Shown here in pieces: positions 17,884 to 26,005 of a DNA stretch of 64,000 nucleotides. The position numbers and the translations under genes are program-made. The notes below the pieces were generated by a model. The model saw only the letters and a list, made by a program, of their open reading frames with translations. It did not search any database and was not told where the DNA came from. The DNA is from Chryseobacterium sp. SC28 (GTDB lineage: Bacteria > Bacteroidota > Bacteroidia > Flavobacteriales > Weeksellaceae): assembly GCF_003932955.1 (NCBI RefSeq), contig NZ_QOVY01000001.1:248001-312000 (forward strand), given 5' to 3'. Every line of letters begins with the position of its first letter. Position 1 is the stretch's first letter.

Positions 17884-20016
17884 ATGAAAAAAATATTTTT
17901 GGCACTCACATTTTTATTGAGCTTTGCCCAAATGAGAGCGGATGAAGGAATGTGGCTTCTGATGCTCATCAAACGTCTCAACGGTGTCGATATGCAAAAA
18001 CAAGGTTTGCACCTCACACCGGAAGAAATCTACTCTGTCAACAACTCCAGTTTGAAAGACGCCATCGTCAGTTTTGGAGGTTTTTGCACCGGCGAGCTGG
18101 TTTCCGGTCAAGGTTTGATTTTTACCAATCACCACTGCGGCTACGACGCCCTTGCGGCAGCCTCTACACCCGAAAAAGATTACTTGAAAAATGGCTTTTG
18201 GGCTATGAAACCAAAGGAAGAATTCCATGCAAAAGGACTATACATCCGGTTTCTGGTGAGAATGGACGACGTCTCTGCAAGAATCAATGCAAAACTGAAC
18301 AACAATATGACGGCGGCAGACCGAAAAGCGGTCATTGATGCCGAATACAAAGCCATCCAAACAGAAAATTCCGAGAACGGAAAATATACCGTGGTCGTAA
18401 AAGATTTCTTCAACGGAAATGAGTTCTATTATTTTGTTTATCAAGACTATAAAGATATTCGCTTGGTTGGTGCTCCGCCTTCTTCTTTAGGAAAATTTGG
18501 CGGCGATACCGACAATTGGGAATGGCCAAGACACACGGCAGATTTTACGGTTTTCCGCGCGTACGCCGATGCCAATGGCAATCCGGCGGAATATTCGGAG
18601 ACCAACGTTCCTCTTAAACCGAAACATTTCTTACCAGTTTCCCTTAGAGGCTACAAGCCGGGAGATTTCACGATGATTCTCGGATATCCCGGGCGAACCA
18701 ACCGATACTTGACTTCCTACGGCATCGAGCAGATGGTGGACAAAGATTATCCGGCGTGGGTGGAAGCTTCCAAAGCAGCAATGGATGTCATGAAAAAGTA
18801 TATGGATCAAGACAAATCTACGCAGCTGGACTATGCATCGCAGTATGCCAGCGTGGCGAATTATTGGAAAAACAGACAAGGAACCATAGACGCTGTGAAG
18901 AAAAACGGAACCATTGCCGAGAAACAAAAAATAGAACAAATCTATACGCAATGGGCTGCGCAATCTCCAAATGAGCAAACCTATTTTAGCGTGCTACCTG
19001 AAATCAAAGCTTATTATGAGCAAATATCGGATAGAAATGTCGAGCGAAATTATGCTTCGATTTTGCAAAGAAATGCGCATTATATCGGCAACACTTTTCA
19101 ATTGGGAAATCTTTTCAAAACTTATGCCGACCAAGATGCTGCAGGAAAAACTGCGATGAAACCGAAAGTCCTCGAGGCCGTAGAAAAAGCTTACGACGGC
19201 TTCCACGACAATGTAGAGGGCGATATGCTGGTAGCGCTGACCTCGCTTTACAAAGCTCGGGTTCCCAAGGATGTTGCATCGCTCACCATTGCGGCAGCAG
19301 ATGTAAACAGTCTTTCAACTATGGCTTACGAATCTATTTTTGCCAATAAAAAGTCTGCTCTGGCTTTTGTAGAAAACCCCGATCGTCTGAAAATTGATGC
19401 CGACAAACTAAGACAATTCGTAAACGGCATTGTCGAAGATCAAAAATTGAGCATTGAAAAATATGCGAAGGTGGAGGATAATTTTGCCAAAAACAGCCGA
19501 CTTTTCTTGGACGGCCTCCGAAAAGCACAGCCCGAAAAAGTATTCTACCCCGATGCGAACTCGACGATGCGATTGACTTATGGAACCGTTCAAACCCTCC
19601 CAATCAGATCGGACCGAAACTACGAAGGCATCAAAGAAAATTATTATACCGATATGAACGGAATGGTTGCCAAATACAAAAAAGGCGATGAGGAATTTGA
19701 CCTTCCGAAAAAAGTTTTAGATATGGCCAAGAAAAAAGATTACGGGCAATATGCAGACAAACAGGGATATATGCCGATTAATTTCTTGTCCAACAATGAT
19801 ATCACAGGAGGTAACTCGGGCTCGCCGATCATCGATGGAAACGGCCACTTGCTGGGTCTTGCCTTCGACGGCAATAGCGAGGCCTTGAGCGGCGACATCG
19901 TTTTCGAACCCAATTTGCAGAGAACCATCAACGTGGATGTGCGATATGTCCTTTGGGTAATCGACAGATACGCCGGTGCTACCAGACTCATCAGCGAGCT
20001 GACTTTGGTGAAATAA
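17884..20016 (+). CDS. S46 family dipeptidyl peptidase, DPP7-like
   Basis: Exported serine exopeptidase that releases dipeptides from oligopeptides in the periplasm. A signal peptide (about residues 1-19) is followed by a chymotrypsin-fold domain split by a helical insertion. Catalytic candidates are His83/84 in TNHHCGYD, Asp220 in HTADF and Ser645 in GGNSGSP, at the spacing seen in DPP7 and DPP11. The S1 pocket position reads FDGN (Gly663), as in DPP7, where DPP11 has FDRN with an Arg that selects acidic P1 residues; this suggests preference for hydrophobic P1 residues. 710 aa, followed by a strong terminator. Confidence 0.95.
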   Translation: MKKIFLALTFLLSFAQMRADEGMWLLMLIKRLNGVDMQKQGLHLTPEEIYSVNNSSLKDAIVSFGGFCTGELVSGQGLIFTNHHCGYDALAAASTPEKDYLKNGFWAMKPKEEFHAKGLYIRFLVRMDDVSARINAKLNNNMTAADRKAVIDAEYKAIQTENSENGKYTVVVKDFFNGNEFYYFVYQDYKDIRLVGAPPSSLGKFGGDTDNWEWPRHTADFTVFRAYADANGNPAEYSETNVPLKPKHFLPVSLRGYKPGDFTMILGYPGRTNRYLTSYGIEQMVDKDYPAWVEASKAAMDVMKKYMDQDKSTQLDYASQYASVANYWKNRQGTIDAVKKNGTIAEKQKIEQIYTQWAAQSPNEQTYFSVLPEIKAYYEQISDRNVERNYASILQRNAHYIGNTFQLGNLFKTYADQDAAGKTAMKPKVLEAVEKAYDGFHDNVEGDMLVALTSLYKARVPKDVASLTIAAADVNSLSTMAYESIFANKKSALAFVENPDRLKIDADKLRQFVNGIVEDQKLSIEKYAKVEDNFAKNSRLFLDGLRKAQPEKVFYPDANSTMRLTYGTVQTLPIRSDRNYEGIKENYYTDMNGMVAKYKKGDEEFDLPKKVLDMAKKKDYGQYADKQGYMPINFLSNNDITGGNSGSPIIDGNGHLLGLAFDGNSEALSGDIVFEPNLQRTINVDVRYVLWVIDRYAGATRLISELTLVK

Positions 20017-20040
20017 CATTTATGTTACTATATCATATCT

Positions 20041-20066
20041 AAGCCACCTTTTTTGGTGGCTTTTTG
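20041..20066 (+). terminator. Terminator after the S46 peptidase gene
   Basis: AAGCCACC (20041-20048), six-T loop, GGTGGCTT, then T residues. Confidence 0.9.
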
Positions 20067-20131
20067 TTCAATATTAAGAATGGGAAACATCAGATTTTGG
20101 ATGTGCGTTCCAACTAAAATAAGAATCTCTT

Positions 20132-20611
20132 ATGAAAATCGAAATGCCTTTACCTTACCGCATCGAAGTTATCGAATCCAAAAAATTGGCGGGTTTTAGT
20201 CTCAAAACATCTTTCCAAGAAGACAAAACGCCAATTGTGTGGAAGAAATTGATGATGAGAAGAAATGAAATAACCAATCGAATCTCTGACCAATTATTTT
20301 CACTCCAGATATATCCTGAGAATTTTACGCCCGATCAATCCTTTTTAAAATATGCACTGGCGGAAGTTTCCGATTTTGACCATATTCCAAATGATTTTGA
20401 GTCATTTAGATTAAATGGCGGAAAATATCTTGTTTTTGAGTACATAGGAAAAGCAGAAAAGGGATCGGAAATTTTCGGATCTATCTTCCAAAACTTTATT
20501 CCTGAAAATAATTTCTTGATTGACGACAGACCGCATTTTGAAATTTTTAGGGAGGATTATAATCCAAACAATGATTCTGCAGAAGAAGAAATCTGGATTC
20601 CTATTAAATGA
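20132..20611 (+). CDS. GyrI-like/AraC effector-binding domain protein
   Basis: 159-aa stand-alone domain of the GyrI/SOUL-related fold that binds small molecules; in other proteins it forms the ligand-binding part of AraC-type regulators. The start YRIEVIESKKLAGFSLKTSF and the end FEIFREDY...EEEIWIPIK match the domain borders. No DNA-binding part is attached. It converges on bcp with 12 bases between the stops. Role unknown. Confidence 0.8.
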   Translation: MKIEMPLPYRIEVIESKKLAGFSLKTSFQEDKTPIVWKKLMMRRNEITNRISDQLFSLQIYPENFTPDQSFLKYALAEVSDFDHIPNDFESFRLNGGKYLVFEYIGKAEKGSEIFGSIFQNFIPENNFLIDDRPHFEIFREDYNPNNDSAEEEIWIPIK

Positions 20612-20623
20612 ATCTTTAATGGA

Positions 20624-21070
20624 TCATTCCAAAATCTGTGCAGCGTGGTCTTTCGTTTTTACTTTATCAATAATTTTTGTGCAAATTCCGTTTTCATCAA
20701 ATACAAAAGTCGTTCGCACGATTCCCATAAACTCTTTTCCCATAAACTTCTTGCGCTGCCATACTCCAAATTTATCGATGATGTCGCGGTTTTCGTCCGC
20801 AATAACGTCAAACGGCAAGTCATTTTTATCGCTGAAATTCTTCTGACGTGTCACAGAATCTGCACTCACGCCAAGCAACTGATAGCCTTTCTGCTTCAAC
20901 ATCGCATAATTGTCTCTCAGGTTACAGGCTTCCGCCGTACAGCCCGGCGTGCTGGCTTTGGGATAAAAGAAAACCACCAGTTTTTTTCCTTTTAGTTTTT
21001 GAGAATCTACGGGTTCTCCGTTTTGATTGGTTCCGATAAACTCGGGTAAAGAATCACCAAGCTTCAACAT
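20624..21070 (-). CDS. bcp: Thiol peroxidase Bcp (peroxiredoxin Q)
   Basis: Cytoplasmic peroxiredoxin of the thioredoxin fold that reduces peroxides. The motif PKASTPGCTAEAC supplies the peroxidatic Cys44 and resolving Cys49, the spacing of the atypical two-cysteine BCP class. 148 aa. Divergent from nth, whose promoter box lies in the 35-base gap; the bcp promoter appears to reach into the nth coding region. Confidence 0.96.
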   Translation of the reverse strand: MLKLGDSLPEFIGTNQNGEPVDSQKLKGKKLVVFFYPKASTPGCTAEACNLRDNYAMLKQKGYQLLGVSADSVTRQKNFSDKNDLPFDVIADENRDIIDKFGVWQRKKFMGKEFMGIVRTTFVFDENGICTKIIDKVKTKDHAAQILE

Positions 21071-21076
21071 AATTTC

Positions 21077-21084
21077 TATTTTTG
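21077..21084 (+). promoter_or_regulatory. Putative -7 promoter box of nth
   Basis: TATTTTTG, an exact TAnnTTTG match, 21 bases before the nth ATG. Confidence 0.5.
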
Positions 21085-21089
21085 TACCA

Positions 21090-21121
21090 CAAAGTTAGCA
21101 TCAAAATGACGAAAAAGCAAA
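21090..21121 (-). promoter_or_regulatory. Putative -33/-7 promoter of bcp, overlapping the nth start
   Basis: The minus strand reads TTTG (21118-21121), a 20-base spacer, then TAACTTTG (21090-21097). Both elements fit the Bacteroidota form. The upstream element lies in the first codons of nth, so the two divergent promoters occupy the same 45 bases. Confidence 0.6.
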
Positions 21122-21726
21122 GGGCAAAGACAGTTCAGCAAGAATTAGAAAAATTATATCCCGAAGTTCCCATTCCGCTGGATCACAAGGACGCTTATAC
21201 TTTGATGGTTGCCGTTGCACTTTCTGCGCAGACGACGGATAAAAAAGTGAACCAAATCACGCCCCGACTATTTGCTGTTGCCGACACGCCCGAGAAGATG
21301 GCAAAACTAAGTGTCGAGGAAATCCAAGAATTGATCAAAGAAATCGGACTTTCAAATTCCAAAGCAAAAAACCTGAAAAAGATGGCGGAAGTCTTGGTAG
21401 AAAAGCATAATTCCGTTGTTCCGCAAACTTTTGAAGAACTGGAGGCGCTAGCCGGTGTGGGTCACAAGACGGCTTCGGTGGTGATGAGCCAAGCGTTCGG
21501 ATTTCCCACTTTTCCGGTGGACACCCATATCCACCGACTGATGAAGCAATGGAAACTGAGTTCGGGCAAAAACGTGGCAGAAACGGAGCGCGACGCAAAA
21601 CGCCTTTGGCACGAAAGCGTTTGGAATAAGTTGCATCTGCAAATCATCTATTACGGCCGCGAATATTCGCCGGCAAGAGGAAGTCGGGAGAAAGATTTTT
21701 TGACCAGGATGCTTTTTGAGAAGTAA
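21106..21726 (+). CDS. nth: Endonuclease III-like DNA glycosylase/AP lyase lacking the Fe-S cluster
   Basis: Removes oxidised pyrimidines and cleaves at abasic sites. The helix-hairpin-helix LEALAGVGHKTASVVM contains the catalytic Lys (HKT) and FPVDTHIHR supplies the catalytic Asp. The 206-aa protein has no cysteine at all, so the C-terminal 4Fe-4S loop of E. coli Nth is absent; the end reads HLQIIYYGREYSPARG instead. I recall such forms in Bacteroidota. The ATG at 21106 is preferred to an upstream start at 21082, which falls on the promoter box. The stop abuts the convergent DUF885 stop with no spacer. Confidence 0.93.
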   Translation: MTKKQRAKTVQQELEKLYPEVPIPLDHKDAYTLMVAVALSAQTTDKKVNQITPRLFAVADTPEKMAKLSVEEIQELIKEIGLSNSKAKNLKKMAEVLVEKHNSVVPQTFEELEALAGVGHKTASVVMSQAFGFPTFPVDTHIHRLMKQWKLSSGKNVAETERDAKRLWHESVWNKLHLQIIYYGREYSPARGSREKDFLTRMLFEK

Positions 21727-23526
21727 TTATTTTCTTTCCTTTGCCCAAAGGTTCATCTTGCGTTCCAAGACTTGAAGTGGCAGGCAGCCTTGGCTGAGAA
21801 CCTCATCGTGGAAATCTGCAATATTGAATTTGTTTCCCAGTTCTTTTTTATACTTTTCCCTCAACTCCCGGATTTTCATAGCGCCTATTTTATAGCTCAA
21901 GGCTTGGCCGGGCAGCGCCATATAACGCTCTACTTCTGCTGTTGCGCTGGCTTCGTCGTAAGCAACATTGCTCAGGAAATACTTGATGGCTTCTTCGCGC
22001 GACATTTGTCCCGTGTGGATGCCAGTATCGACTACCAGGCGGACTGCCCGCAACATTTCGTCGCTCAAAGCGCCCATTTTTTGATAAGGATCTGTGTACA
22101 GCCCCAGCTCGGGTCCGAGCGATTCGCAGTACAACGCCCAACCTTCGCCATAAGCGCCAATCCAGCCAAATCTCATAAACTTGGGCAACTTCAGATTTTC
22201 CTGTTGCAGAGAGATTTGATAATGATGTCCAGGGATGGCTTCGTGGAGGAAAAGCGATTCCATACCCGAGGTTACGTTGAATTTTTTGGGAACAGGAATC
22301 GGAGTATAAAAAATTCCGGGGCGCTCTCCGTCCGGGCTCCCTTGGATATATTCGGCACTGGCGGTGGCTTCGCGGTATTTTTCCGTCTGACGGATTTCGA
22401 ACGGTGTTTTGGGAGTGACATTGAACAAATTTTTCAGTTTCGGTGTGATCTTGTCCAAGATGGATTGGAAGCCGGCCAAAACTTCTTTCGTCGTCTTGTA
22501 AGGCATCGCTTTAGGATCGTTTTTTATGAAATCGAAGAATTCCGTCAGCGAGCCTTTGAACCCAATCTGAGTCATCACCATTTCCATTTCCTTGCGAATT
22601 CTGGCCACTTCTGCAAGACCTATTTGGTGAATCTCATCCGGTGTTTTATCGGTCGTCGTCCAGCTTTTTACGTAATAATTGTAGGCGTTTGCGCCTTTGG
22701 GCAATGCGTTGTAGCCATCTGTGGATCGGGCTTTTGGCAAATATTCATTCTCGAGAAATTCGGCCATTTTGAGATAAGCGGGGATTAGTTTATTTTGGAT
22801 GGCATCCCGGTAAAGCCCCGCATATTTCTCCGTTGTTTCTGGTGCGAAATTTTTTGGCAGGTTTCTGATCGGGCCATAGAAGATGTTTTTTTCCATCTTG
22901 GTGGTCGTAATTTCTTCCGCCTTCATCTGGGAAATCATTTTTAAAACTAAAGCTCTGGGTAGCACCACCTTGTGCTCTATGCCGGCTCGGAAGTTTTCGA
23001 TGGCAGAATCCATCCAGACCGGGAAAAGCTCTATTCTTTTCAGCCAATTGTCGTAATCTTTTTCGGTTTTGAAGGGCTGAATGCCGCTTCCGCTTCCCAA
23101 CATTGGGAAATCCAATGGCAAGCCGCTAAACTGTGTGAAAGGGATGTACTCCGGATGGTGGGCGTAGCGCTCCTGTTTGTCGATCAGTGTGTATTCCAAA
23201 ACATCGAAAACCACTTTCTGGTCATTATTAAGACGATGGTAGTCCACGATCTTTAACTGATTAAGAACTGAATTATAAAACGCAATTTCTTTTTTGATGA
23301 ACTCCGGACTGATGTTGTTGGGGAGCTGATCGTTGTATCTTTCATCACCTTGCGAAGTGGCTTCTAAAGGATAAAGCTTGAGATATTCTTCATAATATTG
23401 TGCCGCGATCGTATCAAGGTCGGCCGAGCCGAAACCCGTGTTTCCTACGAATGGCGAATCGGTTTTTTTACAGGACATCACAAAAAGTAACAAAATAAAA
23501 ATAAAGTAGTGACCGCAGGATTTCAT
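21727..23526 (-). CDS. DUF885 family lipoprotein, probable metal-dependent peptidase
   Basis: 599-aa protein with a lipoprotein signal (lipobox VMSC, Cys19), so anchored in the periplasm or outer membrane. The DUF885 hallmark HEAIPGHHYQ, a gluzincin-like zinc site, is present together with the GWALYCE segment supplying a likely third ligand. Family members are often predicted carboxypeptidases or related hydrolases, but the substrate is not known. It ends one base after the nth stop on the opposite strand. Confidence 0.9.
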   Translation of the reverse strand: MKSCGHYFIFILLLFVMSCKKTDSPFVGNTGFGSADLDTIAAQYYEEYLKLYPLEATSQGDERYNDQLPNNISPEFIKKEIAFYNSVLNQLKIVDYHRLNNDQKVVFDVLEYTLIDKQERYAHHPEYIPFTQFSGLPLDFPMLGSGSGIQPFKTEKDYDNWLKRIELFPVWMDSAIENFRAGIEHKVVLPRALVLKMISQMKAEEITTTKMEKNIFYGPIRNLPKNFAPETTEKYAGLYRDAIQNKLIPAYLKMAEFLENEYLPKARSTDGYNALPKGANAYNYYVKSWTTTDKTPDEIHQIGLAEVARIRKEMEMVMTQIGFKGSLTEFFDFIKNDPKAMPYKTTKEVLAGFQSILDKITPKLKNLFNVTPKTPFEIRQTEKYREATASAEYIQGSPDGERPGIFYTPIPVPKKFNVTSGMESLFLHEAIPGHHYQISLQQENLKLPKFMRFGWIGAYGEGWALYCESLGPELGLYTDPYQKMGALSDEMLRAVRLVVDTGIHTGQMSREEAIKYFLSNVAYDEASATAEVERYMALPGQALSYKIGAMKIRELREKYKKELGNKFNIADFHDEVLSQGCLPLQVLERKMNLWAKERK

Positions 23527-23695
23527 TTTAAATTTTTAAGCTTTGTAAAGATAATATTTTAATGAATATAAAAAATGCAAGCCTTCTTTTTTCAGGACTT
23601 AAACTTTCAAATTAATACAATATCAAGCTTTTATGAAATAGAATGAATATTAAGAAATTTTTTTAACAAAAATTTTTCACATTAATTCAATTTTT

Positions 23696-23703
23696 TATCT
23701 TTG
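23696..23703 (+). promoter_or_regulatory. Putative -7 promoter box of the 23751 gene
   Basis: TATCTTTG, an exact TAnnTTTG match, 47 bases before the ATG. No TTG lies at the standard spacing. Confidence 0.4.
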
Positions 23704-23750
23704 TTCAACACTTTTAGCAAAAACATATCATAATTTATTATCCTTGAATA

Positions 23751-24209
23751 ATGAAAGGAATATTGAAGATCTATCATCCGGAGGAAACTATGAAGTATTT
23801 CATCAAAAGTACTTATTGCAAGGCGGTTTACATTAATGCACAGAATTTTCTGGAAGTAGAGATTATCACAGATGACTCTTTGGATCACGTGGACGACGAC
23901 TCTTTACAATACAATTTCCCACAACTATCATTAGACATCATCGATTTTCCGGTAGCCACGTCCGAATTAAGCGGGCAAACTTTTTTAGTTGAGGATACGG
24001 AGGAAGACGTCTATACAGAAGTGGATCTTTTCGATGACGAAGAAGCTTTTCTATTTGATAATGAACTGAAATTCGACACCAACGAAAGCGGCGACCTTCA
24101 GCTTTATTGGACGGGCAACATTACCGACTTCTACACCGGTGCCAAAGATCCGATTCCCTTCAAGCTGAAATGCCACTTCCGCCCAGACGAGATAGAAATT
24201 GACGACTAA
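23751..24209 (+). CDS. Acidic cytoplasmic protein, unknown function
   Basis: 152 aa with no signal or membrane segment. The middle is strongly acidic (DDSLDHVDDDSL, VEDTEEDVYTEVDLFDDEEAF), and the C-terminal half looks like beta strands. I do not recognise a domain. It precedes the tonB-exbB locus on the same strand by 75 bases; whether it belongs to it is unclear. Confidence 0.75.
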   Translation: MKGILKIYHPEETMKYFIKSTYCKAVYINAQNFLEVEIITDDSLDHVDDDSLQYNFPQLSLDIIDFPVATSELSGQTFLVEDTEEDVYTEVDLFDDEEAFLFDNELKFDTNESGDLQLYWTGNITDFYTGAKDPIPFKLKCHFRPDEIEIDD

Positions 24210-24243
24210 TTTTTCCCGAAAGTAATATTTTATGTTAACCAAT

Positions 24244-24268
24244 CGTTATAAAGCTAAAGTTTATAACG
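24244..24268. promoter_or_regulatory. Operator-like inverted repeat upstream of the first tonB-like gene
   Basis: CGTTATAAA (24244-24252), seven-base spacer GCTAAAG, TTTATAACG (24260-24268): a perfect nine-base inverted repeat ending 16 bases before the ATG at 24285. Size and position fit a dimeric regulator binding site. The regulator is not known and the motif is not one I recognise. Confidence 0.55.
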
Positions 24269-24284
24269 CAAACGAGTTTTTCCT

Positions 24285-25211
24285 ATGTATCAGGATTTGG
24301 ATGATATTATTTTCGAAGACCGGCATAAGGCTTACGGCGCATACGCTTTTCGCAAACATTATAATTTTACGCTAACCAAGGCTTTGGTGGTCGGCATTTT
24401 CATCTTTTCAGTCTTGTTTTTTCTTCCGGCCTCATTCATCAAATCGAAAAAAATAACTGCCGTAGAAAGCGAAAGCATCATCCCTATGGAACTCACGGAG
24501 ATGCGCATCAACTATGGAGATAACCGAAATGGCAAAGGATTGGACGAACCCAAAAAACAAGAAGGCAGTCCTGCTCCTGCAGTAGAAAAAGAAACAAAAG
24601 AAATTGAACCCGAAGTTGCCAAAACATCGAAAGAAAAAACCGACAAAGAAATTCCTGAAAATACCGTCCCTATCCCAACAAGGACGAAAACCCCAGCAGT
24701 AGCAGGCAAAAAAAGCATCGAGAAAAGCAATTCGCCCGCTGCAGCTAATTCTACCAAAAACATAACCGGCAAAACCAACGCCAAAGGCGACATCAAAAAA
24801 GAGAATGCCAGCGGAGACGGGCGCGGAAATGCCGCTATCGGAAACCTTCTGAAAGGACGAGGAACGAAAACCGGCACACAAGGAAACGGAACAGGAGCGG
24901 GAAACTACGGCGATCCGCTCGGCGGCGATGGCGACGGAACCAGCCTGATTGGCGTGGACAGAAAATTGATTGGTTTCATCCCCGGTACGATGGGCAGAGG
25001 CGGTACACAGCCGAAGCACGACTGCACTGCCAGCGGAAGCATCAGCATTGCCTACACGGTGGACAAATCCGGCAAAGTAACTTCTGCCAAGCGCCTCGCA
25101 GGCACGGCGGATCCTTGTATTATGAACACTGCAATAGCTTGGGTAAAGCAATACGTAAAAGCAGAAACCGCCTCTGTGTCGTCCAAGGGAACCTACAAGA
25201 TTGTCTTTTAA
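24285..25211 (+). CDS. TonB-like energy transducer
   Basis: 308 aa. The N terminus has the Bacteroidota TonB motif IIFEDRHKAYGAYAFRKHY in the cytoplasm, then one membrane helix (about residues 32-50), a long Lys/Glu/Pro/Gly-rich periplasmic linker, and a C-terminal TonB-type domain with two conserved cysteines (HDCTASG, DPCIMN) and SISIAYTVDKSGKVTSAKR. It would pass proton-motive force to outer-membrane receptors. The unusual motif FIPGTMGRGG before the C-terminal domain recurs in the second TonB-like protein at 26006. A terminator-like hairpin separates it from exbB. Confidence 0.85.
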   Translation: MYQDLDDIIFEDRHKAYGAYAFRKHYNFTLTKALVVGIFIFSVLFFLPASFIKSKKITAVESESIIPMELTEMRINYGDNRNGKGLDEPKKQEGSPAPAVEKETKEIEPEVAKTSKEKTDKEIPENTVPIPTRTKTPAVAGKKSIEKSNSPAAANSTKNITGKTNAKGDIKKENASGDGRGNAAIGNLLKGRGTKTGTQGNGTGAGNYGDPLGGDGDGTSLIGVDRKLIGFIPGTMGRGGTQPKHDCTASGSISIAYTVDKSGKVTSAKRLAGTADPCIMNTAIAWVKQYVKAETASVSSKGTYKIVF

Positions 25212-25240
25212 AATTGAATTAGTTTTTGTTCAATTTTTAA
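25210..25240 (+). terminator. Terminator between tonB-like gene and exbB
   Basis: AAAATTGAA (25210-25218) pairs perfectly with TTCAATTTT (25229-25237), followed by T. It overlaps the last base of the stop codon. AT-rich, so weaker than a GC stem. Confidence 0.6.
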
Positions 25241-25273
25241 TTAATCCTTTCTGATTTATCCCTCAGTTATTCA

Positions 25274-25281
25274 TAAATTTG
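25274..25281 (+). promoter_or_regulatory. Putative -7 promoter box of exbB
   Basis: TAAATTTG, an exact TAnnTTTG match, 18 bases before the exbB ATG and just after the terminator-like hairpin. This suggests that exbB and the following genes are transcribed separately from the first tonB-like gene. Confidence 0.5.
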
Positions 25282-25299
25282 ACCTAGTAAAAATATAAC

Positions 25300-25950
25300 A
25301 TGCAAACTATGGCAGATATCGATATTTCTATTTGGGAATTCCTTTTTGGTGGAGGTTTGCTGAGCGTTGTCGTCATCGCGATTCTTCTATTTTGCGGAAT
25401 TGCCGCCATCGTTTTTTTCGCGCAGAAATTGTACCAGCTCAACCGCGAAAACGAGGTTGATCCTTATTTGCTAAAAAACGTGAATGATCTCTTGAATGAC
25501 GGCAGAATCCAGTCCGCGGTAGATTTTTGCAGGAGAGACAACTCCCCCGAGTCGAGATGCGTGGAAAAAGGGCTCTCACGACTTGGAAGGCCTGTGGGCG
25601 AAATTGCCAACGCGATGGAAACTCAGGCTCAAATAGAACTGCAAAAAGCCGAAAAAAATATCGGCTTCTTGGCAACCCTTTCCGGCGCAGCGCCAATGCT
25701 CGGTCTGCTGGCCGGTGTTTTGATTTTAGTATTTACTTTTGTGGAATTGTCTAAAACCGGAACCGTAATCTCGCAGAATCTCTTGGCTGCAGAATTTATC
25801 AAAGCGCTGGCTCCCACGGTTGTTGGATTGGTTGTCGGGCTTTTATCTTATATTTTTCATAATATTTTGGTTGCAAAAGTGGATTATTTATTGATGAAAA
25901 TTCAGTTTCATACCAATGAGTTTTTGGACATCATCAACAAGCCGGCTTAA
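25300..25950 (+). CDS. exbB: MotA/TolQ/ExbB proton channel family protein
   Basis: Inner-membrane subunit of a TonB- or Tol-type motor, 216 aa with three membrane helices (about residues 15-38, 122-148 and 165-192) and the cytoplasmic loop between the first two. The second helix LSGAAPMLGLLAGVLILVFTF is typical. By eye the third helix reads IKALAPTVVGLVVGLL where E. coli ExbB has Glu176 (AEALLATAIGL), with Lys at that position; Bacteroidota proteins often differ here. No ExbD follows: the next gene is a second TonB-like protein. Confidence 0.9.
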   Translation: MQTMADIDISIWEFLFGGGLLSVVVIAILLFCGIAAIVFFAQKLYQLNRENEVDPYLLKNVNDLLNDGRIQSAVDFCRRDNSPESRCVEKGLSRLGRPVGEIANAMETQAQIELQKAEKNIGFLATLSGAAPMLGLLAGVLILVFTFVELSKTGTVISQNLLAAEFIKALAPTVVGLVVGLLSYIFHNILVAKVDYLLMKIQFHTNEFLDIINKPA

Positions 25951-26005
25951 GTAAGAAATTGGCTTTTAGAAGTCAGACTGATAATCATTTTAGATACTTT
26001 TATAA

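Noticed and set aside
21772-22788. 338-residue antisense frame in the DUF885 gene
   Set aside because: The sense protein has lipobox and zinc motif; the antisense frame has neither domain nor start signal.
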